Below are positions 53,401 to 64,000 of a stretch of 64,000 nt of DNA, in pieces. Under the pieces are notes generated by a model. It had not been told where the DNA came from. It did not search any database and worked only from the letters and a program-made list of their open reading frames with translations. The position numbers were made by a program, and so were the translations under genes. Every line of letters starts with the position of its first letter. Positions within the stretch are counted from its first letter, which is position 1. The stretch is taken from assembly GCF_009834125.1 (NCBI RefSeq), contig NZ_CP047146.1:5077501-5141500 (forward strand). Direction: 5' to 3'. Source of the stretch: Streptomyces sp. GS7 (lineage in GTDB: Bacteria; Actinomycetota; Actinomycetes; Streptomycetales; Streptomycetaceae).

Positions 53401-56400
53401 GAGCGCGGAGAGGGAGCCGTCGGGACCGAGCTCCAGGAACGCAGAGACGCCCTGTTCACGCAGCACGCCGACGCCGTCGGCGAACCGCACGGCCTCGCGG
53501 ACGTGGCTGACCCAGTACTCCGCGGAGCACAGCTGTTCCGCGGCGGCGGGCTCGCCGGTGACGTTCGAGACGACGGCCAACTGCGGCTGGCCGTAGGACA
53601 GTTCCGCGGCGACGGCGCGGAAGTCGGCAAGCATCGGTTCCATCAGCGGGGAGTGGAAGGCGTGCGAGACCCGCAGCCGACTGGTCTTGCGACCCTCACC
53701 CTCGAAATACGCGGCAACGGCAAGCACCGCCTCCTCCACACCGGAGACGACAACCGACGACGGACCGTTGACCGCAGCGATCGCCACACCGCCGACCAGC
53801 CGCGCACGCACCTCCTCCTCCGTCGCCCGCACCGCCACCATCGCACCACCGACCGGCAACGCCTGCATCAACCGACCCCGCGCCGCCACCAACACACAGG
53901 CATCAGTGAGCGAGAACACCCCGGCGACGTGAGCGGCGGCGATCTCCCCGACGGAGTGCCCCAGCAGGTGGTCCGGGCGCACGTGCCAGGACTCCAACAG
54001 GCGGAACAGTGCAACCTCGACCGCGAACAGGGACGCCTGGGCGTAGGCGGTCTGATTCAGCAGCTCCGCGTCCGTACCCCAGACGACGTCCCGCAGAGGC
54101 CGGTCCAGGTGCTCGTCCAAGGCGGCGCACACCCCGTCGAACGCCTCCGCGAACACCCGATAGCGGTCATACAACTCCCGCCCCATACCCAGGCGCTGCG
54201 AACCCTGCCCGGAGAAGAGGAAGGCCAGCTTGCCGGTGCGGGTCCGGTCCTGGGCCACGACGGCGGGCTCGCTGCGGCCCTCGGCGAGGGCGGACAACGA
54301 GCGCAGCAGTTCCTCCCGGTTCGCGGCCAGGATCACCGCGCGGTGGGTGAACGCCGAGCGGCCCCTCGCAAGTGCGTGGGCGACGTCGGTGATCCGCGCC
54401 CCCGGTTCTCCGTCGGACAGGCGGGACAGCAGTCGGGCCGCCTGGGCCCGCAACGCCGGCTCGCTCCGGGCCGACAGCAGCACGGGAACCTCGGCCCCCG
54501 CCGCCGCGTCGTCGGCCTCGTCCGGCTCGGTCGCGTCCGTGGTCGGCTCGGGCTGCTCCAGGATCACGTGCGCGTTCGTGCCACTGATCCCGAACGAGGA
54601 GACGCCCGCGCGGCGCGGTCCCTCCCCCTGCGGCCACTCGGTCGCAGAGGTCAACAACTCCACCGAGCCCGCACTCCAGTCCACATGCCTGGACGGAGCA
54701 TCAACGTGCAACGTCCGCGGCAGCACACCGTGCCCCATCGCCAACACCATCTTGATGATCCCCGCGACACCCGACGCCGCCTGCGCATGACCGATGTTCG
54801 ACTTGACCGAACCCAACAGCAACGGCCGATCCGCAGGACGCTCCTGACCATAGGTGGCCAGCAGCGCCTGGGCCTCGATCGGGTCACCCAACGTCGTACC
54901 CGTACCGTGCGCCTCGACCGCGTCGACATCCGCCGCGGCCAACCCCGCACTGGCCAACGCCTGCCGGATCACCCGCTGCTGCGACGGACCGTTCGGCGCC
55001 GTCAGACCATTCGACGCACCATCCTGATTCACCGCGGAACCACGCACCACCGCCAACACCCGGTGCCCCAGACGACGCGCATCCGACAGACGCTCCAGCA
55101 CCAGGATTCCCGCGCCCTCACCCCAACCGACACCGTCGGCCGCATCCGCGAACGCCTTGCAACGCCCATCGGCGGCCAGTCCGCGCTGCCGCGAGAACTC
55201 CACAAAGGTCAGCGGCGTCGACATCACCGTCACGCCGCCGGCGAGCGCCAGCGAGCACTCACCCGCCCGCAACGCCTGCGCCGCCAGATGCAACGCCACC
55301 AACGACGACGAGCACGCCGTATCCACCGTGACCGCCGGACCCTCGAAACCGAAGGTGTACGACACCCGGCCGGAGGCGACGCTGCCCGCGCTGCCGCTGC
55401 CCTGGTAGCCCTCGAACTCGCGCCCCGAGAGCAGCGTCGAGTAGTCGTGGTACATAACGCCGGCGAAGACACCCGTCCGGCTGCCCCGCAGGGCGGCCGG
55501 GTCCATTCCGGCGCGCTCCAGCGCCTCCCAGGTCGTCTCCAGCAGCAGCCGCTGCTGCGAGTCCGTCGTCAACGCCTCCCGGGGACTCATCCCGAAGAAC
55601 TCCGGGTCGAACTCCGCGGCGTCATAGAGGAACCCACCGGAGCGGGTGGCGACGGCGCCCTCCTGCTCAGGGTCGTCGGTGTCCGGGATCTCCCAGCCCC
55701 GGTCGGTCGGGAAGTCCGAGATGGCGTCCACTCCCTCCGACACCAGCCGCCACAGATCCTCGGGCGAGCCGACACCGCCCGGGAAGCGGCAACTCATGCC
55801 GACGATCACCACCGGGTCGTCCGCCAGGGACGGGAGGGCGGAGACCGGTAGGGGCGTCCCGGTCTCCGTCTCCGACTCCGCGCCGAACAGCTCGTCCAGG
55901 AGGTGGCCCGCCAGGGCCTCGGCGGTCGGGTAGTCGAACACGGTCGTGGCCGGGAGCCGCAGTCCGGTGGCCTTGCCCAGCTGGTTGCGGAGTTCGACCG
56001 CGGTCAGCGAGTCGAAACCGAGGTCCTGGAAGGCCCGGTCCGGAGCGACCGTTTCCGGGCTCGCGTGACCCAGGACCGTCGCGATCTGGCCGCGTACGAG
56101 GTCCAGCAACGCCTCGCGGCGCTCCGCCGTGGACAGCCCGGTCAGGCGCTGCACGATGCCGGTTGCCGCGACGGCGCCGGACCTGCGGGTCCGCGTCCGG
56201 ATCAGGCCGCGCAGCAGTGGCTGGGGCTCGCCTTGGGCGCGTAGCGCCGCCAGATCCAGGCGCACGGGGAGCGCCATGGGTTCGGTGGTGGCGAGCGCGG
56301 CGTCGAAGAGTGCCACGCCCTGCTCGGCAGACAGCGGTGGCATCCCCTGACGGGCGATGCGCTGCAGGTCGGCATCGGTGAGCGTACCGGTCATACCGCT

Positions 56401-59400
56401 GTCCTGGGACCACGGGCCCCACGCCAACGACGTCGCCGCCAACCCCACCCCACGACGGTGACGCGCCAGCCCGTCCAAGAAGGCGTTGCCCGCAGCATAG
56501 TTGGCCTGACCGGGACTACCGATCGTGCCCGCCACCGACGAGAACACCACAAACGCGTCCAAGTCCTGATCCCTGGTCGCCTCGTGGAGATTCCAGGCCC
56601 CATCCACCTTCGGACGCAACACCGCAGCCAACCGCCCCGGCGTCAACGACTCCACCACACCGTCATCCAACGCACCCGCCGTATGCACCACAGCCGACAC
56701 AGCATGACGACCGATCAAGTCCGCCACAGCCACCGCATCCGTGACATCACACGCCTCCACCACAACCTCGGCACCACAGTCCCGAAGCTCGGCGACCAGC
56801 TCCCCAACCCCCTCCGCGGCCGGACCACGACGGCTCACCAACAGCAGACTCCGCACCCCATGCTCAGCCACCACATGCCGAGCCACCACACGCCCCAGAC
56901 CACCCGTACCACCCGTGATCAAAACCGTGCCCGACACATCCCAAACATGAGCCCCCCGCACCTCGGCACGGGCCAGCCGCGGCGCCAGCACCTCACCACC
57001 ACGCACCAGCAGCTCGGGCTCGTCGGTCGCAAGCCCCTGCGCCAACACGGCAACATCGGCGTCACCGTCCAAGTCCACCAGTCCGAAACGACCCGGATGC
57101 TCCGACTGAGCCGACCGCACCAGACCCCACACCGCAGCACCCGCAAGATCCACACCGGACACCGCACCACGCGTCACGAACACCAGACGCGACGCAGCAA
57201 ACCGGTCATCGACCAGCCACGACTGAATCACCTCCAACGCCCAAGCCGTAGCCGCGTGAACGGACTCCACCGTGCCGATGGAGTCGGCAGTGCCGGCAGG
57301 CACCGCGACCAGGAAGGTTCCGGGCATCGGTGCCTCGGTCAGGGAAGCTGCTTCCGGGTACGTCCGCAACGGCTCGCCCTCCGGGCCGGTGCCGAGCTCG
57401 ACGCGGTCGTCCGTGAGCGGTACGGGGACCCAGTCGACCGTGAAGAGGGTGTCCCGTTCAGCGGCCTGCAACTGCCCGGCCGAGAGCGGACGCACCACCA
57501 GCGACTCCACCGACGCCACCGGCACACCGGCCGAATCCGCGATCGCGACCGACAACACACCACCCGCGGTGCGGACCCGGACACGCACCCGCGAAGCACC
57601 AGACGCATGCAGACAAACCCCACCCCACGAGAAGGGAACAGCCCCAGCCTCCGCACCCCCCAGCGCCGCCACATGCAACGCAGCATCGAAGAGCGCAGGG
57701 TGCAGCCCATAACCAGCACCATCCACCCCCTCAGGCAACCCCACCTCCGCATACACCTCCTCACCAAGCCGCCAGGCCGCCAACAAACCCTGGAAAGCCG
57801 GCCCATACATCAACCCAGCATCAGCGAGACGGTCATAGCAATCCGCCACCTCCACCCGCTCCGCACCCCGCGGAGGCCACACCGCAGCATCAAAAGAAAC
57901 CACCTCCGCCCCCAAAGCCACCGCACCACTGGCATGCAACGTCCACGGACCCTCACCCACACGCGCATGCACCGACACCGACCGGCGACCACCCCCCTCC
58001 AACTCCCCCACCCACACCTGCACCTGCACACCACCACCCGACACCGGCAACACCAACGGCGCCGCAAGCGTCAACTCCTCCACCACACCACACCCGACCT
58101 CACCGGCCGCCCACAACACCAACTCCACCAACGCCGTCCCCGGCACCAACACCGACCCCAACACCACATGATCCGCCAACCACGGATGCGACGACAACGA
58201 CAACCGCCCCGTGAACAACAACCCACCAGAACCAGCCAGCTCCACCACCGCACCCAACAACGGATGCCCAACCGAACCCAAACCCACCGACCGCACATCA
58301 CCCACACGCACAACCCCACCCGACGGCCAGAACCGCTCACGCTGGAACGCATACGTCGGCAAATCCACCCACCGCGCACCCACACCGGTGAACAGGGCTG
58401 CCCAGTCCACGCTCGCGCCCCGGACGTACAGCTGTGCCAGGGCGCCCAGCAGTGCCGTCTCCTCGGGCCGGTCCTTGCGCAGTACGGGAGCGAGCACGGC
58501 GTCGTCCGGTGCCGACTCCCGGGCCATCGCCGAGAGCGCACCGTCCGGGCCGAGTTCGAGGAAGCGTGTCACGCCTTCCGTCCGCAGGGCCCGTATTCCG
58601 TCCGCGAAGCGCACCGCTTCGCGGACGTGCCGGACCCAGTAGTCGGCCTGCGCGAGCTGTTCGGGCTCGGCGAGTCGGCCCGTCAGGTTGGAAACGACCG
58701 GGATCGTCGGGGTGCCGAAGGACAGTCGGGCCACCACGGCACGGAACTCCTCCAGCATCGGTTCCATCAGCGGGGAGTGGAAGGCGTGCGAGACCCGCAG
58801 CCGACTGGTCTTGCGACCCTCACCCTCGAAATACGCGGCAACGGCAAGCACCGCCTCCTCCACACCGGAGACGACAACCGACGACGGACCGTTGACCGCA
58901 GCGATCGCCACACCGCCGACCAGCCGCGCACGCACCTCCTCCTCCGTCGCCCGCACCGCCACCATCGCACCACCGACCGGCAACGCCTGCATCAACCGAC
59001 CCCGCGCCGCCACCAACACACAGGCATCAGTGAGCGAGAACACCCCGGCGACGTGAGCGGCGGCGATCTCCCCGACGGAGTGCCCGGCCACGAAGTCGGT
59101 GCGCACGCCCCACGACTCCGCCAGGCGGTACAGCGCAACCTCGATGGCGAACAGGGACGCCTGGGCGTAGGCGGTCTGGTTCAGCAGCTCCGCGTCCGTA
59201 CCCCAGACGACCTCGCGCAGGGGCCGGTCCAGGTGCTCGTCCAGTGCGGCGCACACCGCGTCGAACGCCTCCGCGAACACCCGATAGCGGTCATACAACT
59301 CCCGCCCCATACCCAGACGTTGCGAACTCTGCCCGGAGAAGAGGAAGGCGGTCTTCCCTGTGCCCGACGGGCCCTCCGCCAGGCCGGCGTCGGACTCACC

Positions 59401-62400
59401 CACCGCGAGCGCGGACAGGGCGCGCACCAGCGCTTCGCGGTCCTGGCCCCACACCACCGCACGGTTTTGGAAGCTGGACCGTCCCGTCACCAGAGAGTGG
59501 CCGATGTGCCGCGCGGACAGCGTTTCGCGGCCGGCGACCAGGGAAAGCAGGCGTGCCGCCTGGCAGCGCAGCGCGGCCTCGCTTCTGCCGGAGAGCACCC
59601 ACGCCGACGCGCCGGGCTCGTCCTCGGCCTCCTCCGGTATGGCGTCGTCCGCGACCGGCTCGGGCTGCTCCAGGATCACGTGCGCGTTCGTGCCACTGAC
59701 GCCGAACGAGGAGACGCCCGCGCGGCGCGGTCCCTCCCCCTGTGGCCACTCGGTCGCAGAGGTCAACAACTCCACCGAGCCCGCACTCCAGTCCACATGC
59801 CTGGACGGAGCATCAACGTGCAGCGTCCGCGGCAGCACACCGTGCCCCATCGCCAACACCATCTTGATGATCCCCGCGACACCCGACGCCGCCTGCGCAT
59901 GGCCGATGTTCGACTTGACCGAACCCAACAGCAACGGCCGATCCGCAGGACGCTCCCGGCCGTAGGTGGCCAGCAGCGCCTGGGCCTCGATCGGGTCACC
60001 GAGCGTGGTGCCGGTGCCGTGCGCCTCCACGGCGTCCACGTCGGCGGCGGTCAGTCGGGCATTGGCCAGTGCCTGGCGGATCACCCGCTGCTGCGACGGA
60101 CCGTTCGGCGCCGTCAGACCATTCGACGCACCATCCTGATTCACCGCGGAACCACGCACCACCGCCAACACCCGGTGCCCCAGACGACGCGCATCCGACA
60201 GACGCTCCAGCACGAGCATGCCCGCGCCCTCGCCCCAACCGACACCGTCGGCCGCATCCGCGAACGCCTTGCAACGCCCATCGGCGGCCAGTCCGCGCTG
60301 CCGCGAGAACTCCACAAACGTCGTCGGGGTGGACATCACCGTCACGCCGCCGGCGAGCGCCAGCGAGCACTCACCCGCCCGCAACGCCTGCGCCGCCAGA
60401 TGCAACGCCACCAACGACGACGAGCACGCCGTATCCACCGTGACCGCCGGACCCTCGAAACCGAAGGTGTACGACACCCGGCCGGAGGCGATACTGGCCG
60501 CGCTGCCGTTGCTGCGGAATCCCTCGAACTGGTCGCCTACGAGGAGGTCTTCGTAATCGGTGTACATCACGCCTGCGAAGACACCCGTCCGGCTGCCGCG
60601 TAGCGACGTCGGGTCGATGCCCGTCCGCTCGATGGCCTCCCAGGTCGTCTCCAGCAGCAGCCGCTGCTGCGAGTCCGTCGCCAGCGCCTCCCGCGGGCTC
60701 ATCCCGAAGAACTCCGGGTCGAACTCCGGTGCCTCGTGGAGGAATCCTCCGGAGCGGGAGTACGAGGTGCCAAGCGCCTCAGGGTCCGGGTTGTAGAGAC
60801 TTTCCACGTCCCAACCGCGGTCGGTGGGGAAGTCGGACACCGCGTCCACGCCCTCGGACACCAACCGCCAGAGGTCCTCGGGAGAGGCGACGCCGCCCGG
60901 GTAGCGGCAGCTCATGCCGACGATCACCACCGGGTCGTCGGCCGCCGCCACCAGCGACGGCACCCTCACCGACGCCTCGGCCTCCCCCTGCGCGCCGAAC
61001 AACTCGGCCAGCAGGAAGTCGACGAGCGTGCCGGCCGTGGGGTAGTCGAAGACCGCGGTGGCCGAAAGGCGCATGCCGCTCGCCGTGTTGAGCCGGTTGC
61101 GGAGTTCGACCGCGGTCAGCGAGTCGAAACCGAGGTCCTGGAAGGCCCGGTCCGGATCGACGGTCTCCGGGCTCGCGTGACCCAGGACCACGGCGATCTG
61201 GGCGCGCACCAAGTCCAGCAGTGCCTCACGCCGTTCCGCCGTGCCGAGTCCGGACAGACGCCCCAGCAGGCCGGCGGCCGCGGCCGAGTCGGCCACCGCC
61301 GAGCGCCGGGCGCGGGTCCGGATCAGACCGCGCAGCAAGGGGGGCACCTCTCCCTGCTCGCGCAGTCCCGCCAAGTCGAAGCGCACGGGGAGTAGTTCGG
61401 CACCTTCGGCCGCCAGTGCGGCGTCGAAGAGTGCCACGCCCTGCTCGGCAGACAGCGGTGGCATGCCCTGACGGGCCATGCGCTGCAGGTCGGCATCGGT
61501 GAGCGTACCGGTCATACCGCTGTCCTGGGACCACGGGCCCCACGCCAACGACGTCGCCGCAAGCCCCACCGCACGACGGTGACGCGCCAATCCGTCCAAG
61601 AAGGCGTTGCCCGCAGCATAGTTGGCCTGACCGGGACTACCGATCGTGCCCGCCACCGACGAGAACACCACAAACGCGTCAAGCTCTATGCCCTTGGTCG
61701 CCTCGTGGAGATTCCAGGCCGCATCCACCTTCGGACGCAACACCGCAGCCAACCGCCCCGGCGTCAACGACTCCACCACACCGTCATCCAACACACCCGC
61801 CGTATGCACCACAGCCGACACAGCATGACGACCGATCAAGTCCGCCACAGCCACCGCATCCGTGACATCGCACGCCTCCACCACTACCTCGGCACCGCAG
61901 TCCCGAAGCTCGGCGACCAGCTCCTCAGCCCCCTCCGCGGCCGGACCACGACGGCTCACCAGCAACAGACTCCGCACCCCATGCTCAGCCACCACATGCC
62001 GAGCCACCACACGCCCCAGACCACCCGTACCACCCGTGATCAAAACCGTGCCCGACACATCCCAAACATGAGCCCCCCGCACCTCGGCACGCACCAACCG
62101 CGGCACCAGCACCTCACCACCACGCAGCGCCAGCTGCGGCTCATCCGACGCCAACGCCCGAGGCAGAAGCCCCATTTCGGCCTCACCGTCCAGATCCACC
62201 AGACCGAAACGACCCGGATGCTCCGACTGGGCCGACCGCACCAGACCCCACACCGCAGCACCCGCAAGATCCACACCGGACACCGCACCATGCGTCACGA
62301 ACACCAGACGCGACGCAGCAAACCGGTCATCGACCAGCCACGACTGAATCACCTCCAACGCCCACGCCGTAGCCGCGTGAACGGACTCCACCGTGCCGAC

Positions 62401-64000
62401 GGACTCGGCAGTGCCGGCAGGCACCGGCATCAGCACCGCACCGGGCGTACGGGCGGATGCGGCCAGGGCGTCCAAGTCCGTGTGGTGCTCGACCACGTCC
62501 GCCGGCCACTGGGCGGTCGGGCCCGTGGGGAAGCCGATCGCGGCGACGGTCTCCGCGCCGGCCTGGGGCAGGTGTACGGGGTTCCACTGGAGGCGGAACA
62601 GCGCGTCGCGGGCGACCGGGTCGGGGTCGCTGTGCCACTGGTCGGCGGAGACCGTCCGCAGGACGAGGGCGCCGATGGTGGCTACGGGTTCGCCCGCGGT
62701 GTCGGCGACGTCGACGGACACCGTGTCGTTGCCGTGCCGGGTAACCCGGACGCGGACCGTCGCGGCGCCGGAGGCGTGCAGCGAGACGCCCTCCCAGGAG
62801 AACGGCACGACCTGTTGGTCGATTCCGTTGAAGGTGACGACGTGCAGGGCCGCGTCGAGCAGCGCCGGGTGCAGGCCGTAGGCGGGCGCGTCGTCTTCGG
62901 CCACGGCGGGCAGGGCGACTTCGGCGAAGACCACGTCGCCTCGGCGCCATGCGGTCTGCAGGCCCTGGAAGTGCGGGCCGTAGTCGAATCCGCGGTCGGC
63001 CAGGCGGGGGTAGAAGTCGGTCAGGTCGACGGGTTCGGCGTCGGCGGGTGGCCAGGACGCCGAGGTGAAGTCGACGTCCTCCGGGGCCGGTTGCGGGCCG
63101 GTGGCGAGTACGCCGGTGGCGTGCTGCGTCCATGGGCGGTCGCCGTCGCCGTCCGTCCTGGAGCGCGCACTGAAGGTGCGGCGGCCGGCCTCGTCGGCCG
63201 GTCCCACGTGCAGTTGGAGGTGCACGCCGCCTCGTTCGGGCAGGACGAGCGGGGCGGCCAGAGTCAGTTCGTCGATGCGGTCGCAGCCCACCTCGTCGGC
63301 GGCGCGGATCGCGAGTTCGGCGAACGCCGTGCCCGGCAGCAGGACCGAGCCCATCACGACGTGCCCGGCCAGCCACGGGTGGGAGGCGAGCGACAGCCGC
63401 GTGGTGAACAGCACGCCGTCGCCGTCGGGCAGTTCCACGGCGGCGCTCAGCAGCGGGTGTCCGGCAGCTTCGAGGCCGACGGCACCGATGTCCCCGGTCC
63501 GGGTGTGGTCGGGGGTCGGCCAGAACCGCTGGTGCTGGAAGGCGTACGTCGGCAGGTCGACGGTGTGCGCGTCCCGGCCGACGAGGTATGCGGCCCAGTC
63601 GATCGCGGCGCCGTGCACGTGCAGTCGGGTGAGGGCCGCGAGGAGTGTTGCCGCCTCGGGGCGATCCCGGCGCAGGGCGGGGACGAGGACGGTCTCGTCG
63701 GGCGCCTCCCGGTCGGCGGCATCACCGCTGTCGGGGAGCGACTCGCGGGCCATGGCCGCGAGCGTTCCGTCCGGGCCGAGTTCGAGGAACCGCGTCACGC
63801 CCTGGGCGGAGAGGGCGCCGATCCCGTCGGCGAACCGCACGGCCTCGCGGACGTGGGTCACCCAGTATTCGGGTGTGCGCAGTTGCTCTGGGGTGGCGAG
63901 TTCGCCGGTGACGTTCGAGACGACGGCCAACTGCGGCTCGCCGTAGGACAGTTCCGCGGCGACGGCGCGGAAGTCGGCAAGCATCGGTTCCATCAGCGGG
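50488..64000 (-). CDS. pimS1: Multimodular type I polyene PKS (PimS1-like), 5' end outside window
   Basis: About 4500 residues are visible, the C-terminal part of a giant protein. In protein order: an incomplete AT (to about 63600), DH (about 63470-62750), KR (62350-61530), ACP (61240-61030). Then KS (60945-59670), AT (59365-58450), DH (58325-57590), KR (57230-56410), ACP (56130-55910). Then KS (55820-54545), AT (54235-53330), DH (53200-52470), KR (52100-51290), ACP (51010-50790), and a C-terminal docking helix ending NELGLS. KS active sites are DTACSSS, ATs carry GHSVGE and HAFH (malonyl-CoA), and DHs have [10 protein letters not shown] or [14 protein letters not shown] His motifs. KRs have the LDD signature of B-type reductases. 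All three modules keep DH and KR and lack ER, so each would give a trans double bond, as needed for a polyene chromophore. Matching the last modules of natamycin PimS1 is an inference. Confidence 0.87.
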   Translation of the reverse strand, partial: PLMEPMLADFRAVAAELSYGEPQLAVVSNVTGELATPEQLRTPEYWVTHVREAVRFADGIGALSAQGVTRFLELGPDGTLAAMARESLPDSGDAADREAPDETVLVPALRRDRPEAATLLAALTRLHVHGAAIDWAAYLVGRDAHTVDLPTYAFQHQRFWPTPDHTRTGDIGAVGLEAAGHPLLSAAVELPDGDGVLFTTRLSLASHPWLAGHVVMGSVLLPGTAFAELAIRAADEVGCDRIDELTLAAPLVLPERGGVHLQLHVGPADEAGRRTFSARSRTDGDGDRPWTQHATGVLATGPQPAPEDVDFTSASWPPADAEPVDLTDFYPRLADRGFDYGPHFQGLQTAWRRGDVVFAEVALPAVAEDDAPAYGLHPALLDAALHVVTFNGIDQQVVPFSWEGVSLHASGAATVRVRVTRHGNDTVSVDVADTAGEPVATIGALVLRTVSADQWHSDPDPVARDALFRLQWNPVHLPQAGAETVAAIGFPTGPTAQWPADVVEHHTDLDALAASARTPGAVLMPVPAGTAESVGTVESVHAATAWALEVIQSWLVDDRFAASRLVFVTHGAVSGVDLAGAAVWGLVRSAQSEHPGRFGLVDLDGEAEMGLLPRALASDEPQLALRGGEVLVPRLVRAEVRGAHVWDVSGTVLITGGTGGLGRVVARHVVAEHGVRSLLLVSRRGPAAEGAEELVAELRDCGAEVVVEACDVTDAVAVADLIGRHAVSAVVHTAGVLDDGVVESLTPGRLAAVLRPKVDAAWNLHEATKGIELDAFVVFSSVAGTIGSPGQANYAAGNAFLDGLARHRRAVGLAATSLAWGPWSQDSGMTGTLTDADLQRMARQGMPPLSAEQGVALFDAALAAEGAELLPVRFDLAGLREQGEVPPLLRGLIRTRARRSAVADSAAAAGLLGRLSGLGTAERREALLDLVRAQIAVVLGHASPETVDPDRAFQDLGFDSLTAVELRNRLNTASGMRLSATAVFDYPTAGTLVDFLLAELFGAQGEAEASVRVPSLVAAADDPVVIVGMSCRYPGGVASPEDLWRLVSEGVDAVSDFPTDRGWDVESLYNPDPEALGTSYSRSGGFLHEAPEFDPEFFGMSPREALATDSQQRLLLETTWEAIERTGIDPTSLRGSRTGVFAGVMYTDYEDLLVGDQFEGFRSNGSAASIASGRVSYTFGFEGPAVTVDTACSSSLVALHLAAQALRAGECSLALAGGVTVMSTPTTFVEFSRQRGLAADGRCKAFADAADGVGWGEGAGMLVLERLSDARRLGHRVLAVVRGSAVNQDGASNGLTAPNGPSQQRVIRQALANARLTAADVDAVEAHGTGTTLGDPIEAQALLATYGRERPADRPLLLGSVKSNIGHAQAASGVAGIIKMVLAMGHGVLPRTLHVDAPSRHVDWSAGSVELLTSATEWPQGEGPRRAGVSSFGVSGTNAHVILEQPEPVADDAIPEEAEDEPGASAWVLSGRSEAALRCQAARLLSLVAGRETLSARHIGHSLVTGRSSFQNRAVVWGQDREALVRALSALAVGESDAGLAEGPSGTGKTAFLFSGQSSQRLGMGRELYDRYRVFAEAFDAVCAALDEHLDRPLREVVWGTDAELLNQTAYAQASLFAIEVALYRLAESWGVRTDFVAGHSVGEIAAAHVAGVFSLTDACVLVAARGRLMQALPVGGAMVAVRATEEEVRARLVGGVAIAAVNGPSSVVVSGVEEAVLAVAAYFEGEGRKTSRLRVSHAFHSPLMEPMLEEFRAVVARLSFGTPTIPVVSNLTGRLAEPEQLAQADYWVRHVREAVRFADGIRALRTEGVTRFLELGPDGALSAMARESAPDDAVLAPVLRKDRPEETALLGALAQLYVRGASVDWAALFTGVGARWVDLPTYAFQRERFWPSGGVVRVGDVRSVGLGSVGHPLLGAVVELAGSGGLLFTGRLSLSSHPWLADHVVLGSVLVPGTALVELVLWAAGEVGCGVVEELTLAAPLVLPVSGGGVQVQVWVGELEGGGRRSVSVHARVGEGPWTLHASGAVALGAEVVSFDAAVWPPRGAERVEVADCYDRLADAGLMYGPAFQGLLAAWRLGEEVYAEVGLPEGVDGAGYGLHPALFDAALHVAALGGAEAGAVPFSWGGVCLHASGASRVRVRVRTAGGVLSVAIADSAGVPVASVESLVVRPLSAGQLQAAERDTLFTVDWVPVPLTDDRVELGTGPEGEPLRTYPEAASLTEAPMPGTFLVAVPAGTADSIGTVESVHAATAWALEVIQSWLVDDRFAASRLVFVTRGAVSGVDLAGAAVWGLVRSAQSEHPGRFGLVDLDGDADVAVLAQGLATDEPELLVRGGEVLAPRLARAEVRGAHVWDVSGTVLITGGTGGLGRVVARHVVAEHGVRSLLLVSRRGPAAEGVGELVAELRDCGAEVVVEACDVTDAVAVADLIGRHAVSAVVHTAGALDDGVVESLTPGRLAAVLRPKVDGAWNLHEATRDQDLDAFVVFSSVAGTIGSPGQANYAAGNAFLDGLARHRRGVGLAATSLAWGPWSQDSGMTGTLTDADLQRIARQGMPPLSAEQGVALFDAALATTEPMALPVRLDLAALRAQGEPQPLLRGLIRTRTRRSGAVAATGIVQRLTGLSTAERREALLDLVRGQIATVLGHASPETVAPDRAFQDLGFDSLTAVELRNQLGKATGLRLPATTVFDYPTAEALAGHLLDELFGAESETETGTPLPVSALPSLADDPVVIVGMSCRFPGGVGSPEDLWRLVSEGVDAISDFPTDRGWEIPDTDDPEQEGAVATRSGGFLYDAAEFDPEFFGMSPREALTTDSQQRLLLETTWEALERAGMDPAALRGSRTGVFAGVMYHDYSTLLSGREFEGYQGSGSAGSVASGRVSYTFGFEGPAVTVDTACSSSLVALHLAAQALRAGECSLALAGGVTVMSTPLTFVEFSRQRGLAADGRCKAFADAADGVGWGEGAGILVLERLSDARRLGHRVLAVVRGSAVNQDGASNGLTAPNGPSQQRVIRQALASAGLAAADVDAVEAHGTGTTLGDPIEAQALLATYGQERPADRPLLLGSVKSNIGHAQAASGVAGIIKMVLAMGHGVLPRTLHVDAPSRHVDWSAGSVELLTSATEWPQGEGPRRAGVSSFGISGTNAHVILEQPEPTTDATEPDEADDAAAGAEVPVLLSARSEPALRAQAARLLSRLSDGEPGARITDVAHALARGRSAFTHRAVILAANREELLRSLSALAEGRSEPAVVAQDRTRTGKLAFLFSGQGSQRLGMGRELYDRYRVFAEAFDGVCAALDEHLDRPLRDVVWGTDAELLNQTAYAQASLFAVEVALFRLLESWHVRPDHLLGHSVGEIAAAHVAGVFSLTDACVLVAARGRLMQALPVGGAMVAVRATEEEVRARLVGGVAIAAVNGPSSVVVSGVEEAVLAVAAYFEGEGRKTSRLRVSHAFHSPLMEPMLADFRAVAAELSYGQPQLAVVSNVTGEPAAAEQLCSAEYWVSHVREAVRFADGVGVLREQGVSAFLELGPDGSLSALAAESAADESVLAPVLRKDRPEASALLTAVARLHAHGVPVDWSTVIAGVGARWVDLPTYAFQRERFWPSGGVVRVGDVRSVGLGSVGHPLLGAVVELAGSGGLLFTGRLSLSSHPWLADHVVLGSVLVPGTALVELVLWAAGEVGCGVVEELTLAAPLVLPVSGGGVQVQVWVGELEGGGRRSVSVHARVGEGPWTLHASGAVALGAEVVSFDAAVWPPRGAERVEVADCYDRLADAGLMYGPAFQGLLAAWRLGEEVYAEVGLPEGVDGAGYGLHPALFDAALHVAALGGAEAGAVPFSWGGVCLHASGASRVRVRVRTAGGVLSVAIADSAGVPVASVESLVVRPLSAGQLQAAERDTLFTVDWVPVPLTDDRVELGTGPEGEPLRTYPEAASLTEAPMPGTFLVAVPAGTADSIGTVESVHAATAWALEVIQSWLVDDRFAASRLVFVTRGAVSGVDLAGAAVWGLVRSAQSEHPGRFGLVDLDGDADVAVLAQGLATDEPELLVRGGEVLAPRLARAEVRGAHVWDVSGTVLITGGTGGLGRVVARHVVAEHGVRSLLLVSRRGPAAEGVGELVAELRDCGAEVVVEACDVTDAVAVADLIGRHAVSAVVHTAGALDDGVVESLTPGRLAAVLRPKVDGAWNLHEATRDQDLDAFVVFSSVAGTIGSPGQANYAAGNAFLDGLARHRRGVGLAATSLAWGPWSQDSGMTGTLTDADLQRIARQGMPPLSAEQGVALFDAALATTEPMALPVRLDLAALRAQGEPQPLLRGLIRTPGRRTAAADGDAAAAFAQRLAGLSAAEGREVVLDAVRAQVAAVLGHTGGTEIDQDRAFLDLGFDSLTAVELRNRLSALTGIRLPATLLFDHPTPAELVDHVHARIAPDPSSGPEALLGELKRLEKTFGGLDVTAEVHKQIAGRLEVLTAKWNALRDNGGAVGHDESSPDGDFDFESASDDEVFDLLDNELGLS
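51071..53264 (-). repeat. Near-identical duplicated block, copy 1 (KR-DH part of the last module)
   Basis: Matches 56195-58388 with a constant offset of 5124 bases. By eye the two stretches are identical over about 2194 bases, from GTCCGGATCAGG to ACACCGG; the neighbouring bases differ at both ends. A further block at about 53636-53933 recurs at the same offset. Confidence 0.85.
56195..58388 (-). repeat. Near-identical duplicated block, copy 2 (KR-DH part of the penultimate module)
   Basis: Second copy of the block at 51071-53264. It includes the linker after KR, the whole KR and the DH with its Leu-TTG-rich codon usage. The AT segment at about 58760-59057 repeats 53636-53933 at the same offset. 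Confidence 0.85.

Noticed and set aside
51334..55851. A 1505-codon open frame on the plus strand, rich in His/Arg/Thr/Gln
   Set aside because: It is antisense to the multimodular PKS; its low complexity comes from the duplicated block's wobble bias. A similar one at 56458-60603 has the same cause.

Overview
The window looks like a Streptomyces chromosome segment. It is very GC-rich, codons end mostly in G or C, genes overlap as ATGA or GTGA, lipoprotein and Tat-type signals are present, and a natamycin-type polyene polyketide synthase is encoded. All assignments come from reading the sequence and recalling families; no database search was run.

Region 1 (1-22801, plus strand) is one long, nearly gapless operon for an exported polysaccharide. 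It encodes two co-polymerase (Wzz/pseudo-tyrosine-kinase) proteins, a Wzy-like polymerase or ligase, a Wzx-like flippase, GT4 and GT2 glycosyltransferases, a pyruvyltransferase, a heparinase II/III-type lyase and a beta-helix lipoprotein. It also encodes a sugar-tailoring set: asparagine synthetase-like protein, fused MDR/Gfo-Idh dehydrogenase, C-methyltransferase, sugar-1-phosphate nucleotidyltransferase, PIG-L deacetylase, SDR epimerase, DUF4910 protein, RmlC-like epimerase and PLP aminotransferase. Two of its genes carry REP-like palindromes in frame. A convergent PAP2 phosphatase follows.

Region 2 (24.1-28.4 kb) is a small redox group: carotenoid oxygenase, secreted SnoaL-like protein and quinone-type oxidoreductase on the minus strand, with a divergent TetR regulator.

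Region 3 (28.4-38.5 kb) is an accessory, scarred zone. A 918-bp IS5-family element sits precisely inside a small membrane-protein gene. Two tRNA-Ser-like 3' halves about 3.8 kb apart bound an island that contains an IS256-family element, gene remnants, and two intact unknown genes: a protein made of 22-residue helical repeats and a helical partner. Next come a secreted Gly/Tyr/His-rich peptide gene, an amber-interrupted gene and an SGNH fragment. The zone ends with a secreted ribosome-inactivating protein (ricin A-type N-glycosidase) encoded one base after another secreted protein.

Region 4 (38.9-64.0 kb) is part of a small-polyene (natamycin/tetramycin-type) cluster: cholesterol oxidase, GDP-ketosugar aminotransferase, P450, 3-Cys ferredoxin and a loading PKS (CoL-ACP-KS(Ser)-AT-ACP). 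A secreted tyrosine phosphatase follows. A convergent multimodular PKS (two complete KS-AT-DH-KR-ACP modules plus part of a third) would lay down conjugated double bonds; it runs off the window end. Its modules share a roughly 2.2-kb near-identical block with deviating codon usage, which points to recent gene conversion.
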